Both the position numbers and the translations under genes were made by a program. DNA of 40,938 bases, taken from contig CANJQH010000024.1 of NCBI GenBank assembly GCA_947476335.1, forward strand, positions 1 through 40,938. Direction: 5' to 3'. The notes under the pieces were generated by a model that worked only from the letters and a program-made list of their open reading frames with translations, searched no databases and was not told the origin of the DNA. Below, one piece after another: positions 25,473 through 33,813 of this stretch. This stretch comes from Anaerolineae bacterium. GTDB lineage: Bacteria; Chloroflexota; Anaerolineae; J036; Brachytrichaceae. The first letter of the stretch is position 1. Each line of letters begins with the position of its first letter.

Positions 25473-25478
25473 ATTTTA
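25473..25478 (-). promoter_or_regulatory. -10 box TAAAAT of trpF
   Basis: Minus-strand TATAAAATTCAGCCATG: TAAAAT ends 6 nt before the ATG at 25466. Leaderless layout, no Shine-Dalgarno sequence. Confidence 0.55.
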
Positions 25479-25525
25479 TATTTCAGATTTCGAATTTAAA
25501 TCGTTAAATCGAAAATTTGAAATAC

Positions 25526-25531
25526 TAAAAT
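25526..25531 (+). promoter_or_regulatory. -10 box TAAAAT of uvrC
   Basis: ACTAAAAT-CCTTCCC-GTG: 7 nt from box to the GTG at 25539. The AT-rich spacer between trpF and uvrC is itself roughly symmetric, carrying one box at each side. Confidence 0.55.
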
Positions 25532-25538
25532 CCTTCCC

Positions 25539-27449
25539 GTGTCCATTCCTGAGCATCTTGAATCGGCTGTGCGCAATCTTCCGGCATTGCCTGGCTGTTA
25601 TCTGTACCACGACAAAAAAGGCGAAGTGATTTATGTCGGCAAGGCGGTGAATCTTCGGAATCGTGTGCGCTCATATTTCAACGACAGCACCGTTGATGGC
25701 AAGACGCGTCGGCTTGTGCGCGAAATTGCGCAGATTGAATTCATGGTGCGTGGGAGTGAGCTCGAAGCGCTGATCCAGGAAGCGGAGCTCATCAAGAAGT
25801 ACCGCCCGCGCTTCAACATTTTGCTCAAGGATGACAAGCGTTATCCGTACTTGAAGATCACGTGGCAGGATTCTTTTCCCACGGTGATGGTGACGCGCCG
25901 TTTTGAAAAAGATGGTGCGCGCTACTACGGGCCATACTCCAGTGCGAAATCCGTATATGCCACGCGCGATGTACTGCGCAAAATTTTCCCTTTTCTGAAC
26001 TGCGATCGCACGATCACCGGCAACGATGCGCGCGCGTGCATGTACTTTGACATCAAGCTCTGCAACGGCCCGTGCATCGGCGCGATTCAGCGTGCTGAGT
26101 ATCGGGCGAATATTCAGCGCCTGTGCGATTTTCTGGAGGGCAAAAGCGAACAGGTGATCGAGGACATGCGCTCGCGCATGGAACGCGCTGCGGAGAATCT
26201 GCAGTTTGAACGTGCGGCCGAGCTGCGTGATCAGTTGCGTGCGCTCGAGACCATCGTGCAGAAGCAGCGCATCGTCAGTGGAATTACTACTGATCAGGAT
26301 GTGATCGCATTCGCGCGTGATGAGGGTGAGACCTGCGTCGAAGTGTTGTTTATCCGCAGCGGGAAATTGCTCGGCCAGGAATATTTTGTGCTCGATGGCG
26401 CCGACGGTGAAGATGATCAGGTGGTGCTGAATGCGTTCGTCGAACGCTTTTACGAAGAGGCAGCGTACGTGCCACCGGAAGTGGTGCTGCCGCACATGAT
26501 CGACGAAGCGCACATTCTCGAAAACTGGCTCGGCCGCAAACGCGGCGGCAATGTGCAGCTGCGTGTGCCGCGCGCACATTCGCACGATGATGAGCTGGTC
26601 TCACTGGCGCGCCAGAATGCGCGCGAAACGCTGTCGTCGCTCAAGGCGCAGTGGCAGGAAGATTCACTGCGCCAGGAAAACGTGTTGAAGGAATTGCAGG
26701 ACGCACTTGAACTGCCGCGTCTTCCCACGCGTATTGAATGCTACGACGTCAGTAATTTTCATGGTACCGCCATCGTCGGCGCCATGGCCGTCTTCGTGCA
26801 CGGCGTGTCGAAGAAGAGCGATTACCGGCGATTCAATATCACCGGTCTTGATGGGCCGAATGATTTTGAAAGTATGCGGCAGATGCTTACGCGTCGCCTG
26901 CAGCGATGGAAGGATGCGACGACCAGTGATGACGCACAATCTGTCTCGGATTCTGATAAGGGAACGCAGAAAAAAAGCCGCGGATCATCTGCACCGGGTC
27001 GTAAAAAAGACGAAGCCTCATGGGTGCTGCTGCCTGATCTTATGTTGATCGACGGCGGCAAGGGCCAGCTGTCGGTGGCGCGTGAAGTGCTTGCATCGTT
27101 CGATCTGGCGCATGTGGTACCGCTTGCGTCGCTGGCAAAACGTGAAGAGGAAATCTTCATGCCAGGACGCGAACGGTCGATTCTGCTGCCGCGTGGGTCG
27201 CAATCATTCTTTCTCGTGCAGCGCGTTCGTGACGAAGCCCATCGCTATGGCATCACCAGTCATCGTCGACAGCGCAACAAAATTGGCATGGCGTCGCAGC
27301 TCGATTCATTCGACGGCGTGGGCCCGACGCGGCGGCGCCAGCTTCTGAAGCGCTTTGGTTCGCTTGAAGGCATACGCACCGCGAGTATTGAGGCACTGGC
27401 CGAAGTGGTGCCGCACAAAGTCGCACAGGCAATCAAGGACATGCTGTAG
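25539..27449 (+). CDS. uvrC: Excinuclease ABC subunit C
   Basis: 636 residues. UvrC makes both incisions around bulky DNA lesions in the UvrABC system. The GIY-YIG nuclease is N-terminal (17-95; GCYLYHDKKGEVIYVGKA, with GCY in place of GVY). The UVR motif is near 205-240, followed by the RNase-H-like 5' nuclease (IECYDVSNFHGTAIVGAMA, then LMLIDGGKGQLS). The C-terminal tandem helix-hairpin-helix is DGVGPTRRRQLLKRFGSLEG. A Ser/Asp/Lys-rich insert of about 30 residues (SDDAQSVSDSDKGTQKKSRG) sits inside the nuclease domain before the DGGKGQ motif, longer than in most relatives. The GTG at 25539 lies 7 nt after TAAAAT. Confidence 0.96.
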   Translation: MSIPEHLESAVRNLPALPGCYLYHDKKGEVIYVGKAVNLRNRVRSYFNDSTVDGKTRRLVREIAQIEFMVRGSELEALIQEAELIKKYRPRFNILLKDDKRYPYLKITWQDSFPTVMVTRRFEKDGARYYGPYSSAKSVYATRDVLRKIFPFLNCDRTITGNDARACMYFDIKLCNGPCIGAIQRAEYRANIQRLCDFLEGKSEQVIEDMRSRMERAAENLQFERAAELRDQLRALETIVQKQRIVSGITTDQDVIAFARDEGETCVEVLFIRSGKLLGQEYFVLDGADGEDDQVVLNAFVERFYEEAAYVPPEVVLPHMIDEAHILENWLGRKRGGNVQLRVPRAHSHDDELVSLARQNARETLSSLKAQWQEDSLRQENVLKELQDALELPRLPTRIECYDVSNFHGTAIVGAMAVFVHGVSKKSDYRRFNITGLDGPNDFESMRQMLTRRLQRWKDATTSDDAQSVSDSDKGTQKKSRGSSAPGRKKDEASWVLLPDLMLIDGGKGQLSVAREVLASFDLAHVVPLASLAKREEEIFMPGRERSILLPRGSQSFFLVQRVRDEAHRYGITSHRRQRNKIGMASQLDSFDGVGPTRRRQLLKRFGSLEGIRTASIEALAEVVPHKVAQAIKDML

Positions 27450-27452
27450 CGG

Positions 27453-28688
27453 TCATAGATTTTTACTGCGCACGAGCCGAAGCGCGATCAGCCCGCACAG
27501 GCTTGCGAGCATGCATGACCAGAGCACAGGTTCGTACCCCCATGCGCCGATGACGGCACCGGCAATGACGGGTGCGGCTGCACGTGTCAGGCTCCCGCTG
27601 AGGGACATCGCACCGTTGATGGCGCCGTAGTTGCGCACGCCATACACATCTGCTACGAGTGCTGCACGGATCGGCGTGAGTACACCGAAGCCGATGCCGA
27701 AGCAGATGACGTATGTCACGAGAGCCGGATAATCGGGCAGCGTGAGCAGTGCAGCAAATGCCGCCGCCTGCAACAGAAAAAGACCATACGCGATTTTGCG
27801 GCGCGAAAAGCGATCGGCCAGTGGCGTCAACAATATCCGGCCCACCACCTGCGTTACGCCGATCAATCCTGCGGCGGCAGCGATGGCGGCTGGATTGAGG
27901 CCTCGCGCATGTTCGTACGAAATGAAATGTACGCTGATGCCGTTCCATGCCAGCGTCGATAAGGTAAACGCGAGTGACAGCACCCAGAAGTCGGTGGTGC
28001 GCAGAACTTCGGCAAGCGTTTGTGACGGAGGATCGCCGTGCTCGCTGTGTGCGGTTTCATGAAGGTGAGAATCCCCATCCGGGTGCAGGCCGTGATCCTG
28101 TGGCTGTCTGCGCAGCAGTAATGCATGCAGCGGAATTGTGAGCACTGCGAGGATCAGCGCCAGCCATTGCAGCGCCGCACGCCATCCGAGGTAGATCGTC
28201 AGCGCGCTCGTCAGCGGAATGAACACCGTGCTGGCTAGTCCGCCGCCGAATGTGATCAGCGTGAGCGCTTTGCCACGGCCGCGGCGGAACCATTGCGCCG
28301 CAATCCAGAATGCTGATTCGTACAACACCATCGACATGATGAAGCCGATTGCGCACCACACGATGTACAAGGCGGTCAGCGAAGTCACCTGTGACCATGC
28401 GTACACGAACACTGCCGCGAGGAGCGATCCAATCGACATGAGCAGCCGCGGCCCGCGCTGGTCCAGCCAGCGGCCGGCGATGGGCACGGTGAGTCCGTTC
28501 ACGAATAGCCCGAATGAGTACGCTCCGGTGGCTTGTGCCGTCGTCCAGCCGAGTTCCGACTGCATTTGTGCGAGTACGACGCTGAATGCGTAATACAGCA
28601 CGCCCCAGCCGACGAGTTGTGTGATGGAAAGTGCGCTCACCTGTATCCATCCGTAGTATGGCGAGCGCCGCGTGTTCGATGCAATCAT
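27453..28688 (-). CDS. MFS transporter (MCT/OFA-like)
   Basis: 411 residues with 12 predicted transmembrane helices and a central cytoplasmic loop rich in His and acidic residues (HPDGDSHLHETAHSEHGD, about 198-215). N-terminal YYGWIQVSALSITQLVGWG and GRWLDQRGPR match the monocarboxylate/oxalate-formate antiporter branch of the major facilitator superfamily. The His-rich loop could bind metal, but the substrate is unknown. Element A copy 2 begins 8 bp upstream of the ATG, so the promoter must lie within or across that palindrome. The stop is 3 bp from the convergent uvrC stop. Confidence 0.9.
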   Translation of the reverse strand: MIASNTRRSPYYGWIQVSALSITQLVGWGVLYYAFSVVLAQMQSELGWTTAQATGAYSFGLFVNGLTVPIAGRWLDQRGPRLLMSIGSLLAAVFVYAWSQVTSLTALYIVWCAIGFIMSMVLYESAFWIAAQWFRRGRGKALTLITFGGGLASTVFIPLTSALTIYLGWRAALQWLALILAVLTIPLHALLLRRQPQDHGLHPDGDSHLHETAHSEHGDPPSQTLAEVLRTTDFWVLSLAFTLSTLAWNGISVHFISYEHARGLNPAAIAAAAGLIGVTQVVGRILLTPLADRFSRRKIAYGLFLLQAAAFAALLTLPDYPALVTYVICFGIGFGVLTPIRAALVADVYGVRNYGAINGAMSLSGSLTRAAAPVIAGAVIGAWGYEPVLWSCMLASLCGLIALRLVRSKNL

Positions 28689-28696
28689 GCTGTTGG

Positions 28697-28808
28697 GTAA
28701 CTACTCAGGCCAGCCATTTTTCCAACGCGAAACACATTATTCTCTCCCCCTTCGGGGGAGAGAATAATGTGTTTCGCGGGAAATACTGATTTGGGCCTGA
28801 GTAGTTAC
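28697..28808. repeat. Palindromic element A, full-length (112 bp), copy 2
   Basis: The same 15-bp arms as copy 1, the same length, reverse orientation. The inner 24-bp stem (28727-28750 with 28754-28777) starts GCGAAACAC like copy 1 but then reads ATTATTCTCT before CCCCC, with complementary changes on the other side and a TTC loop. It sits directly before the MFS start codon. Confidence 0.93.
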
Positions 28809-28815
28809 GCTGTTG

Positions 28816-28897
28816 GTAACTATTCGTACCCGATGCGATATTTCCCGCGAAACATGCGCCTGTTTCGCGATGGGAAATTAACTGGCCTGAGTCGTTG
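28816..28897. repeat. Short A-family element (about 83 bp), copy 1
   Basis: Begins GTAACTATTCGTACCCG and ends GGCCTGAGTCGTTG. The core ATTTCCCGCGAAACATG...TTTCGCGATGGGAAAT replaces the long CCCCC-tipped stem. It lies 8 bp after full-length copy 2, giving a tandem. It contains the stop codon of the flavoprotein gene. Confidence 0.8.
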
Positions 28898-30263
28898 TTT
28901 CTGTTGTGATCGGAATGTCACCGAATGATACGAGCCCGGTGGGTGCGCAGCAGGCTTGGGAGTCGTCGGGTGCGCAACACACGCCAGTTTCTGGCAGCAC
29001 CAGCCGCACGTCGCGTGCCGCCTGCCAGTCGCCTGCCAGTGCCGCAGCGACTGAGCGCACTTGTTCGTATCCGGTGAGCATGAGAAATGTCGGGGCACGG
29101 CCGTAGCTTTTCATGCCGACCGTGAAAAATCCCGGCTCTGCAGTGTGTTGTAGTTCGTCTGCACCGTGGGGTGGAACGGAGCCGCAGCTGTGCAGGTTCG
29201 GATCGATCAGCGGGGCGAGCGCTCGTGGCGCTTCGCAGCGATCATCGAGATCGAGGCGCAGTTCGCGCAGCATGTCGAGATTTGGACGAAAGCCAGTCGC
29301 AGCAATGATTCGATCGAACGGACCGAGTTCGCGTTCGTCCTCGGTGTGAACATGCAGCGCACCCTTTTTATTTTGTGTGATCGAGATGATGTGCGCTCTG
29401 CGATGCAGCGGCACTGCGCCTCGACGCAGCAGCTGATCGGCGCGTGTACCCAGCTCACCACGGCCCGGGAGCTGGTCTGCGATGCCGCCGCCGAACATGC
29501 GGCCGAAATCAGTTCGACGCACGGCCCACTCTGCGCGCGTGCCCGGCGCTTCATGCATGAGCTGCTCAAGATCGAGCACCGCCTGGAATGCGGAATGACC
29601 GCTGCCGACCACGAGTACGCGCGCACCGGCGTATGTGCTGCGTTCGGAATGCAGCATGTCGGGAATGCCGTAGTGAATGTTTGCGCTCGCCGCGCGTTCT
29701 CCCATCGCTGGTGTGCCATCGGCGCCGAGCGGATTTGGGCTGCTCCACGTTCCCGAAGCGTCGATGATGGCGCGGGCGAGCATGCGCGATTCGCTGCCGT
29801 CTGCGTGTGCAAGATGCAGCACGAACGGTGTATGTTCGCGATCGTAGCCGGCGAGTTTGTCGCGGCCGGCGCGTGTGATGGTGCGCACGCAGGTGTGCGT
29901 TCGCAGATGTGGGTGAATGCTCGGGTGCGCGGCAAGCGGGCGCAGATACTCTGTGATCAGCTCTGCACCAGTTGGGAAATGATCTGCATCGGGCGCGGTC
30001 CATCCTGACTTTGACTCGGATAACAGCGCAGCCACTGTGGAATCGATGCAGTAGCGCCATGGAGAAAAGAGCTGCACATGCTGCCATTGTGTGACGCTGT
30101 GGCCGGCTTCTGCTCCTGCTTCGATGATGACGAAGCGCAGCCCGCGTTGTGCAAGGTGCGCAGCAGCAGCGAGACCGATCGGGCCCGCGCCGACGATGGC
30201 GATGGGAAATGAATCGATGGTGGTGGGCGTGAGCGTTTCAGGGAAATGCAGTTCGTTGGACAT
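28878..30263 (-). CDS. FAD/NAD(P)-dependent monooxygenase-like flavoprotein
   Basis: 461 residues from the ATG at 30263, similar to flavin monooxygenase/ArsO-like proteins. FAD-binding IAIVGAGPIGLAAA (GAGPIG 25-30), second dinucleotide site VLVVGSGHSAF (217-225), and ATGFRPN near the C-terminal third. The tail carries two copies of CCAP (429-432 and 438-441) within TGVCCAPDDSQACCAPTG, suggestive of binding a thiophilic metal(loid). It follows the ArsR gene by 7 nt. This context suggests an arsenic or organoarsenical oxidation or detoxification role, but that is inference; ArsO's own function is not fully settled. The last residues (TTTQAS) and the stop are encoded by a short A-family repeat. 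The 49-codon open extension upstream overlaps arsR and was dropped. Confidence 0.87.
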   Translation of the reverse strand: MSNELHFPETLTPTTIDSFPIAIVGAGPIGLAAAAHLAQRGLRFVIIEAGAEAGHSVTQWQHVQLFSPWRYCIDSTVAALLSESKSGWTAPDADHFPTGAELITEYLRPLAAHPSIHPHLRTHTCVRTITRAGRDKLAGYDREHTPFVLHLAHADGSESRMLARAIIDASGTWSSPNPLGADGTPAMGERAASANIHYGIPDMLHSERSTYAGARVLVVGSGHSAFQAVLDLEQLMHEAPGTRAEWAVRRTDFGRMFGGGIADQLPGRGELGTRADQLLRRGAVPLHRRAHIISITQNKKGALHVHTEDERELGPFDRIIAATGFRPNLDMLRELRLDLDDRCEAPRALAPLIDPNLHSCGSVPPHGADELQHTAEPGFFTVGMKSYGRAPTFLMLTGYEQVRSVAAALAGDWQAARDVRLVLPETGVCCAPDDSQACCAPTGLVSFGDIPITTETTTQAS

Positions 30264-30270
30264 GGTTCGA

Positions 30271-30651
30271 TCAGCGCAGGGCAAGTTTTTTTGTGATGGA
30301 TTGCGTGAGCTTTTCCTGCGGCGCAAACTGTTGCATGAGCCGTCCGCAACACACGGTGAAATGCGCTTGGTTGAGGCTGTAGTACGTCTCACGCCCCTCG
30401 ACTTCGGCATGCACGAGGCCGGCGTTGCGCAGGATGGAGAGGTGATGTGAGGCAGTTGACTGCGATACGCCGCTGCGCGTCGTAATTTCGCTTACGGTGA
30501 GCCGCGTGCAACAGCACAATTTCATGATGTGCTGGCGTGTTTCGTCGGCCAGCGCTTTTCCAAATTCGACTGTGTCGAATGCGTCGATTCCGTCGATTCC
30601 GTCGATTCCGTGGATTGCATCGATTGCGTTGTGCGTAGAGTTTGATTTCAT
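30271..30651 (-). CDS. ArsR/SmtB family transcriptional repressor
   Basis: 126 residues, winged-helix metal(loid)-responsive repressor. The helix before the recognition region carries CCC (46-48) in LCCCTRLTVSEI, where ArsR proteins have Cys-x-Cys for As(III)/Sb(III); a second pair CC (101-102) lies near the C-terminus. The recognition helix is SQSTASHHLSILRNAGLV, and the wing is EVEGRETYYSL. The N-terminal 26 residues are an unusual IDGIDGID tract encoded by 9-bp repeats and probably disordered. ATG 30651 lies 7 nt after a TATTTT box; a longer open frame from 30810 lacks family similarity. It is co-transcribed with the flavoprotein gene. Confidence 0.9.
   Translation of the reverse strand: MKSNSTHNAIDAIHGIDGIDGIDAFDTVEFGKALADETRQHIMKLCCCTRLTVSEITTRSGVSQSTASHHLSILRNAGLVHAEVEGRETYYSLNQAHFTVCCGRLMQQFAPQEKLTQSITKKLALR
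30575..30622. repeat. 9-bp tandem repeat in the arsR 5' end
   Basis: On the plus strand GTCGATTCC is repeated with variants (GTGGATTGC, ATCGATTGC). On the minus strand it encodes the IDG/IDA tract in the variable N-terminus of ArsR. Confidence 0.8.
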
Positions 30652-30658
30652 ATTGAAG

Positions 30659-30664
30659 AAAATA
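30659..30664 (-). promoter_or_regulatory. Possible -10 box TATTTT of arsR
   Basis: Minus-strand TATTTT-CTTCAAT-ATG, 7-nt spacing. A match to the leaderless pattern but a poor hexamer. Confidence 0.4.
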
Positions 30665-30738
30665 CAGGTGTTCAGCCCAGCCGAATTTCCGTCACATTTT
30701 TTCTTGAAATAAAGAGGGTGGCGTGTTACGCATTGGAA

Positions 30739-30770
30739 AATTGGATGGCCTGAGTAGTTGCGAAAATACT
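30739..30770. repeat. Partial A-family element
   Basis: ATTGGAAAATTGGATGGCCTGAGTAGTTGC matches only the right-hand spacer and arm of element A. It lies between the arsR gene and the palindromic operator. Confidence 0.7.
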
Positions 30771-30807
30771 GATCTAAGGTTGAGTGGGTGAAAATAGCAA
30801 TGGCTAT

Positions 30808-30829
30808 CATATCGATATATATCGATATG
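30808..30829. promoter_or_regulatory. Perfect 22-bp palindrome, candidate ArsR operator
   Basis: Half-site CATATCGATAT followed by its exact complement. AT-rich palindromes with ATATCGAT-type half-sites suit ArsR/SmtB dimers. It is 157 bp upstream of the arsR start with a partial A element in between, and 10 bp from the nested A/B repeat on the other side. Confidence 0.5.
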
Positions 30830-30838
30830 TCAATCGGC

Positions 30839-31042
30839 GTAACTACTCAGGCTAAGTTCCTGTCCATAAGTTTGGTCCGGCAGATTCGCCTCCCCCGCTT
30901 TGCGAGGGAGGCGAATCTGCCGCCAGAACTTTTGGCGACTCACTTAGCCATTTTTCCAACGCGAAACACACTATTCTCTCCCCCTTCGGGGGAGAGAATA
31001 GTGTGTTTCGCGGGAAATACTGATTTGGGCCTGAGTAGTTAC
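30839..31042. repeat. Element A, copy 3, split by element B
   Basis: Left arm GTAACTACTCAGG (30839-30851), then an entire B element, then the rest of A from CCATTTTTCC to GGCCTGAGTAGTTAC at 31042. Removing 96 bp leaves 108 bp against 112 for intact copies; the missing 4 bp correspond to CCAG at the junction. The inner A stem is GCGAAACACACTATTCTCT-CCCCC with a TTC loop. Confidence 0.92.
30852..30947. repeat. Palindromic element B (96 bp), copy 2, inside A
   Basis: CTAAGTTCCTGTCC at the start and CGACTCACTTAG at the end, the same length as the other two B copies. The inner stem has a mismatch (GCGAGGGAGG for GCGGGGGAGG). It is located in the left spacer of element A copy 3. Confidence 0.92.
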
Positions 31043-31075
31043 CAATCGGCTGATGTGAATACATCTGCTGCGATG

Positions 31076-31116
31076 CCGTGATTCGCGGCTTCATGTAGTC
31101 GAGTTTAGCCACTCCC
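31076..31116. repeat. Element D, half copy
   Basis: 41 bp from CCGTGATTCGCGGC to GAGTTTAGCCACTCCC, identical except for one base to the reverse complement of 36914-36954. It lies 40 bp upstream of the pullulanase start. Confidence 0.85.
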
Positions 31117-31143
31117 GTAAGCCTGTGTAATGGCCGAATGTGG

Positions 31144-31149
31144 TAATTT
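31144..31149 (+). promoter_or_regulatory. Possible -10 box TAATTT of the pullulanase gene
   Basis: TAATTT-TTATGC-ATG, 6-nt spacing to the ATG at 31156. An upstream ATG at 31152 is out of frame. Weak hexamer. Confidence 0.35.
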
Positions 31150-31155
31150 TTATGC

Positions 31156-33813
31156 ATGCGAAGCACGGAGAAAGAAGCGGAGACGCTGCGAGTGGGTCTG
31201 GGTCTGGGTTCACTGGATCGCGCACGTGCGCATTGGATCGATGTCGGCGTGCTGGCCTGGGATGCGGATGTCGAGATATGTGAGCTGATATGGTCGCCGG
31301 AGGGCGTGCTGGATTTGAGTGCAGGCGGTGTGCAGGGCGGTGTGCGAGTCATGTTGCGTGAGTGCGTCGATGGCGAGATGGATGCAGAAATGATCCGCCG
31401 GTTTCCGTATTTGTCGGGCTATACGCTCTGGCTGCTTCCAGCGGGTATTTTGCCTGGTGTGCCGCGCATATTGTGCAGTGCGCTGGCTGTGCAGGGCCGT
31501 GATGCGGACGGTGAGCTTGTTGTGGTCAGCGGTGTGCAGACGGCCGGCGTCATCGACGCAATGTATGCGTCTGCGGCGCGCACTGTGCCGCTTGGTGTGG
31601 ACTGGCGCGGTGGCCGGCCGATGCTTTCGCTCTGGGCGCCGACGGCGCTTGAAGTTGTACTGTTGCACTATGGAAACGGCACTTCGCAGCCGCCGTTGCG
31701 CTGTGCGATGTCTCATGATGAACGCACCGGAGTCTGGAACATCGACGGTGAGGCTGAATGGCGCGGCGATTTTTATCGCTACGAAGTGCGCGTGTACATG
31801 GATTCTGTGCATGCGATCGTGTGCAACGAAGTCACTGATCCGTATTCGATCAGCTTGAGCACAAACAGCCGTTTTAGTCAGATCGTCGATGTGCAGGACG
31901 CGGCGTTGAAGCCGCTTGGATGGGATGCTCTGCGCAAGATCGGGTCTGAGTCGCCCGTCGATACGGCGATTTACGAACTGCATGTGCGTGATTTCAGCAT
32001 CTATGACGAGAGTGTGCCTGCAGCCGATCGCGGACGCTTTCGCGCTTTCACGTATGCGGACTCGCACGGCATGCGCCATTTGCGTCGGCTCGCTGAGGCT
32101 GGTATTACGCACGTGCAATTGTTGCCCATCTTCGATTTCGCCACGGTGGAGGAAGATGCTGCGCATCGCACCGAACTCGATCCGGCGGCGCTGGCGCTGC
32201 TGCCGCCGGACAGCGAAGCACAGACGAATATGGTTCGTACCTTGATTACGACCGACGGTTACAACTGGGGATACGACCCGTTTCACTATTGTGTTCCTGA
32301 AGGCAGTTACGCCAGCGATCCGGAAGGGCCGCAGCGCATCCGTGAATTTCGAGAACTGGTGCATGCGCTGGCAAATTGTGGTCTGAGCGTCGTCGTTGAT
32401 GTGGTTTTTAATCACACCTATGCCAGCGGTTCGAGCGATAAGAGTGTGCTCGACAAAATTGTGCCGGGCTACTATCACCGTCGTGATGCAGATGGTGCGA
32501 TTGAGCACAGCACGTGTTGTGAAAACACCGCTGGCGAACACGCGATGATGGAGCGGCTCATCCTCGACAGTGTGCGACTGTGGGCGACGCAGTACAAAGT
32601 CGATGGCTTTCGCTTCGATCTGATGGGACATCACTTGTTGTCGAACATGCGGGCGGTGCGCGCGATGCTCGACGAACTGACGATTGCGCGCGACGGTGTT
32701 GATGGGAAGCAGTTGTTGTTATACGGGGAGGGATGGGATTTTGGTGAAATGCGCGGTAATGCGCGCGGGCGAAACGCATCACAGCACAATCTCGGCGGCA
32801 GTGGCATTGGTTCGTTCAACGATCGATTGCGCGATGCCGTGCGCGGTGGTACGCCATTCAGCGATCCACGCACGGTCGGCTTCGCCAGCGGCATGTTCTA
32901 TCACTCGGGTGTGCAGGTGGAATCAGCGAGCATGCAGCGTAGCCAGCTCGAGACGGGAGACTGGCTGCGGCTTGGCCTGGCTGGTAATCTGCGCAACTAC
33001 GCAATGGAAACGATTAATGGGGTGCGCCGGGGCGATGAGATCATGTATGCAGGCGAGCCGGCTGGCTATGCAGAGGAGCCGCGTGAGTCGATCAATTACG
33101 TCAGTGCACACGACAACGAGACGCTGTTCGACAAAATTCAATGGGCGGCGCCGGATGAAGCCGATGTCATGCAGCGTGCGCGTATGAATCTGCTGGCGCT
33201 GTCGTTTGTCGTGTTTGCGCAGGGCGTGCCGTTTTTTCATGCGGGTGATGAACTGCTGCGTTCGAAGTCATTGGATGCGAACAGCTTTAACTCTTCCGAT
33301 TGGTTTAACGCAATCGACTGGACGCTGGAAAGCAATGGCTGGGGGCGTGGCCTTCCGCCGAGTATTCCGCAGCATTGGGACGAGGCACGGCATTTGTTGC
33401 GCGATGCCGCGTTGCGGCCGAGCCGCGAGCACGCCGTGTTCGTGCGCGATTCGTTTTGCGAGCTGTTGCGCATTCGCCGTGAGTGCAGCCTGTTTCGAAT
33501 GCGCAGTGCGGCTGATGTGAATACGATGCTGCATTTTTGCAATTGTGGGCCGGGGCAGACGCCGGGTCTGATCGTAATGGGAATTGACGGATCAGCAATG
33601 CATGATGCCGGCGCATATCAGCGTGTGCTGGTCGCATGGAATGCCGCTGCATGTGAGCGGTACGTGTATGTGCCTATGGCTATGGGATCGCCGTTTACGC
33701 TGCATCCGATTCTGCGCCGGTCGATTGATTCGATTGTGCAGACAGCTGCGTTTGACGCGGAGAGTGGCATGCTGCGCATGCCAGGGCTGACCACAGCTGT
33801 GTTTTGTTTATGA
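31156..33813 (+). CDS. pulA: Type I pullulanase (GH13 debranching enzyme)
   Basis: 885 residues. Cleaves alpha-1,6 branches in pullulan, limit dextrins and glycogen. N-terminal beta domains (about 20-140, PUD-like, and a CBM48-like 145-245) precede the GH13 barrel. YNWGYDP (369-375) is the type I pullulanase signature. Region I is DVVFNH (415-420). The nucleophile is Asp488 in GFRFDLMGHH, the acid/base Glu525 in YGEGWDF, and the transition-state Asp653 in SAHDNET. There is no signal peptide, so it acts inside the cell, probably on stored glycogen or imported dextrins; it resembles plant/bacterial limit dextrinases (GH13_13/14). ATG 31156 is used. It stands alone between repeat elements and gdh. 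Confidence 0.93.
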   Translation: MRSTEKEAETLRVGLGLGSLDRARAHWIDVGVLAWDADVEICELIWSPEGVLDLSAGGVQGGVRVMLRECVDGEMDAEMIRRFPYLSGYTLWLLPAGILPGVPRILCSALAVQGRDADGELVVVSGVQTAGVIDAMYASAARTVPLGVDWRGGRPMLSLWAPTALEVVLLHYGNGTSQPPLRCAMSHDERTGVWNIDGEAEWRGDFYRYEVRVYMDSVHAIVCNEVTDPYSISLSTNSRFSQIVDVQDAALKPLGWDALRKIGSESPVDTAIYELHVRDFSIYDESVPAADRGRFRAFTYADSHGMRHLRRLAEAGITHVQLLPIFDFATVEEDAAHRTELDPAALALLPPDSEAQTNMVRTLITTDGYNWGYDPFHYCVPEGSYASDPEGPQRIREFRELVHALANCGLSVVVDVVFNHTYASGSSDKSVLDKIVPGYYHRRDADGAIEHSTCCENTAGEHAMMERLILDSVRLWATQYKVDGFRFDLMGHHLLSNMRAVRAMLDELTIARDGVDGKQLLLYGEGWDFGEMRGNARGRNASQHNLGGSGIGSFNDRLRDAVRGGTPFSDPRTVGFASGMFYHSGVQVESASMQRSQLETGDWLRLGLAGNLRNYAMETINGVRRGDEIMYAGEPAGYAEEPRESINYVSAHDNETLFDKIQWAAPDEADVMQRARMNLLALSFVVFAQGVPFFHAGDELLRSKSLDANSFNSSDWFNAIDWTLESNGWGRGLPPSIPQHWDEARHLLRDAALRPSREHAVFVRDSFCELLRIRRECSLFRMRSAADVNTMLHFCNCGPGQTPGLIVMGIDGSAMHDAGAYQRVLVAWNAAACERYVYVPMAMGSPFTLHPILRRSIDSIVQTAAFDAESGMLRMPGLTTAVFCL

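Noticed and set aside
30652-30810. Longer ArsR start at 30810
   Set aside because: The extension runs through a partial A repeat and shows no ArsR similarity; the operator palindrome would lie inside the coding region.
59-30947. Insertion sequences with transposase
   Set aside because: I looked for DDE, HUH (RAYT) and serine recombinase motifs in all large frames and saw none, so only non-autonomous repeats are reported.
31210-32634. 474-codon minus-strand frame across the pullulanase gene
   Set aside because: Antisense shadow: composition is biased (His, Arg, Thr) and no family motif is present, while the plus strand carries all GH13 catalytic motifs.
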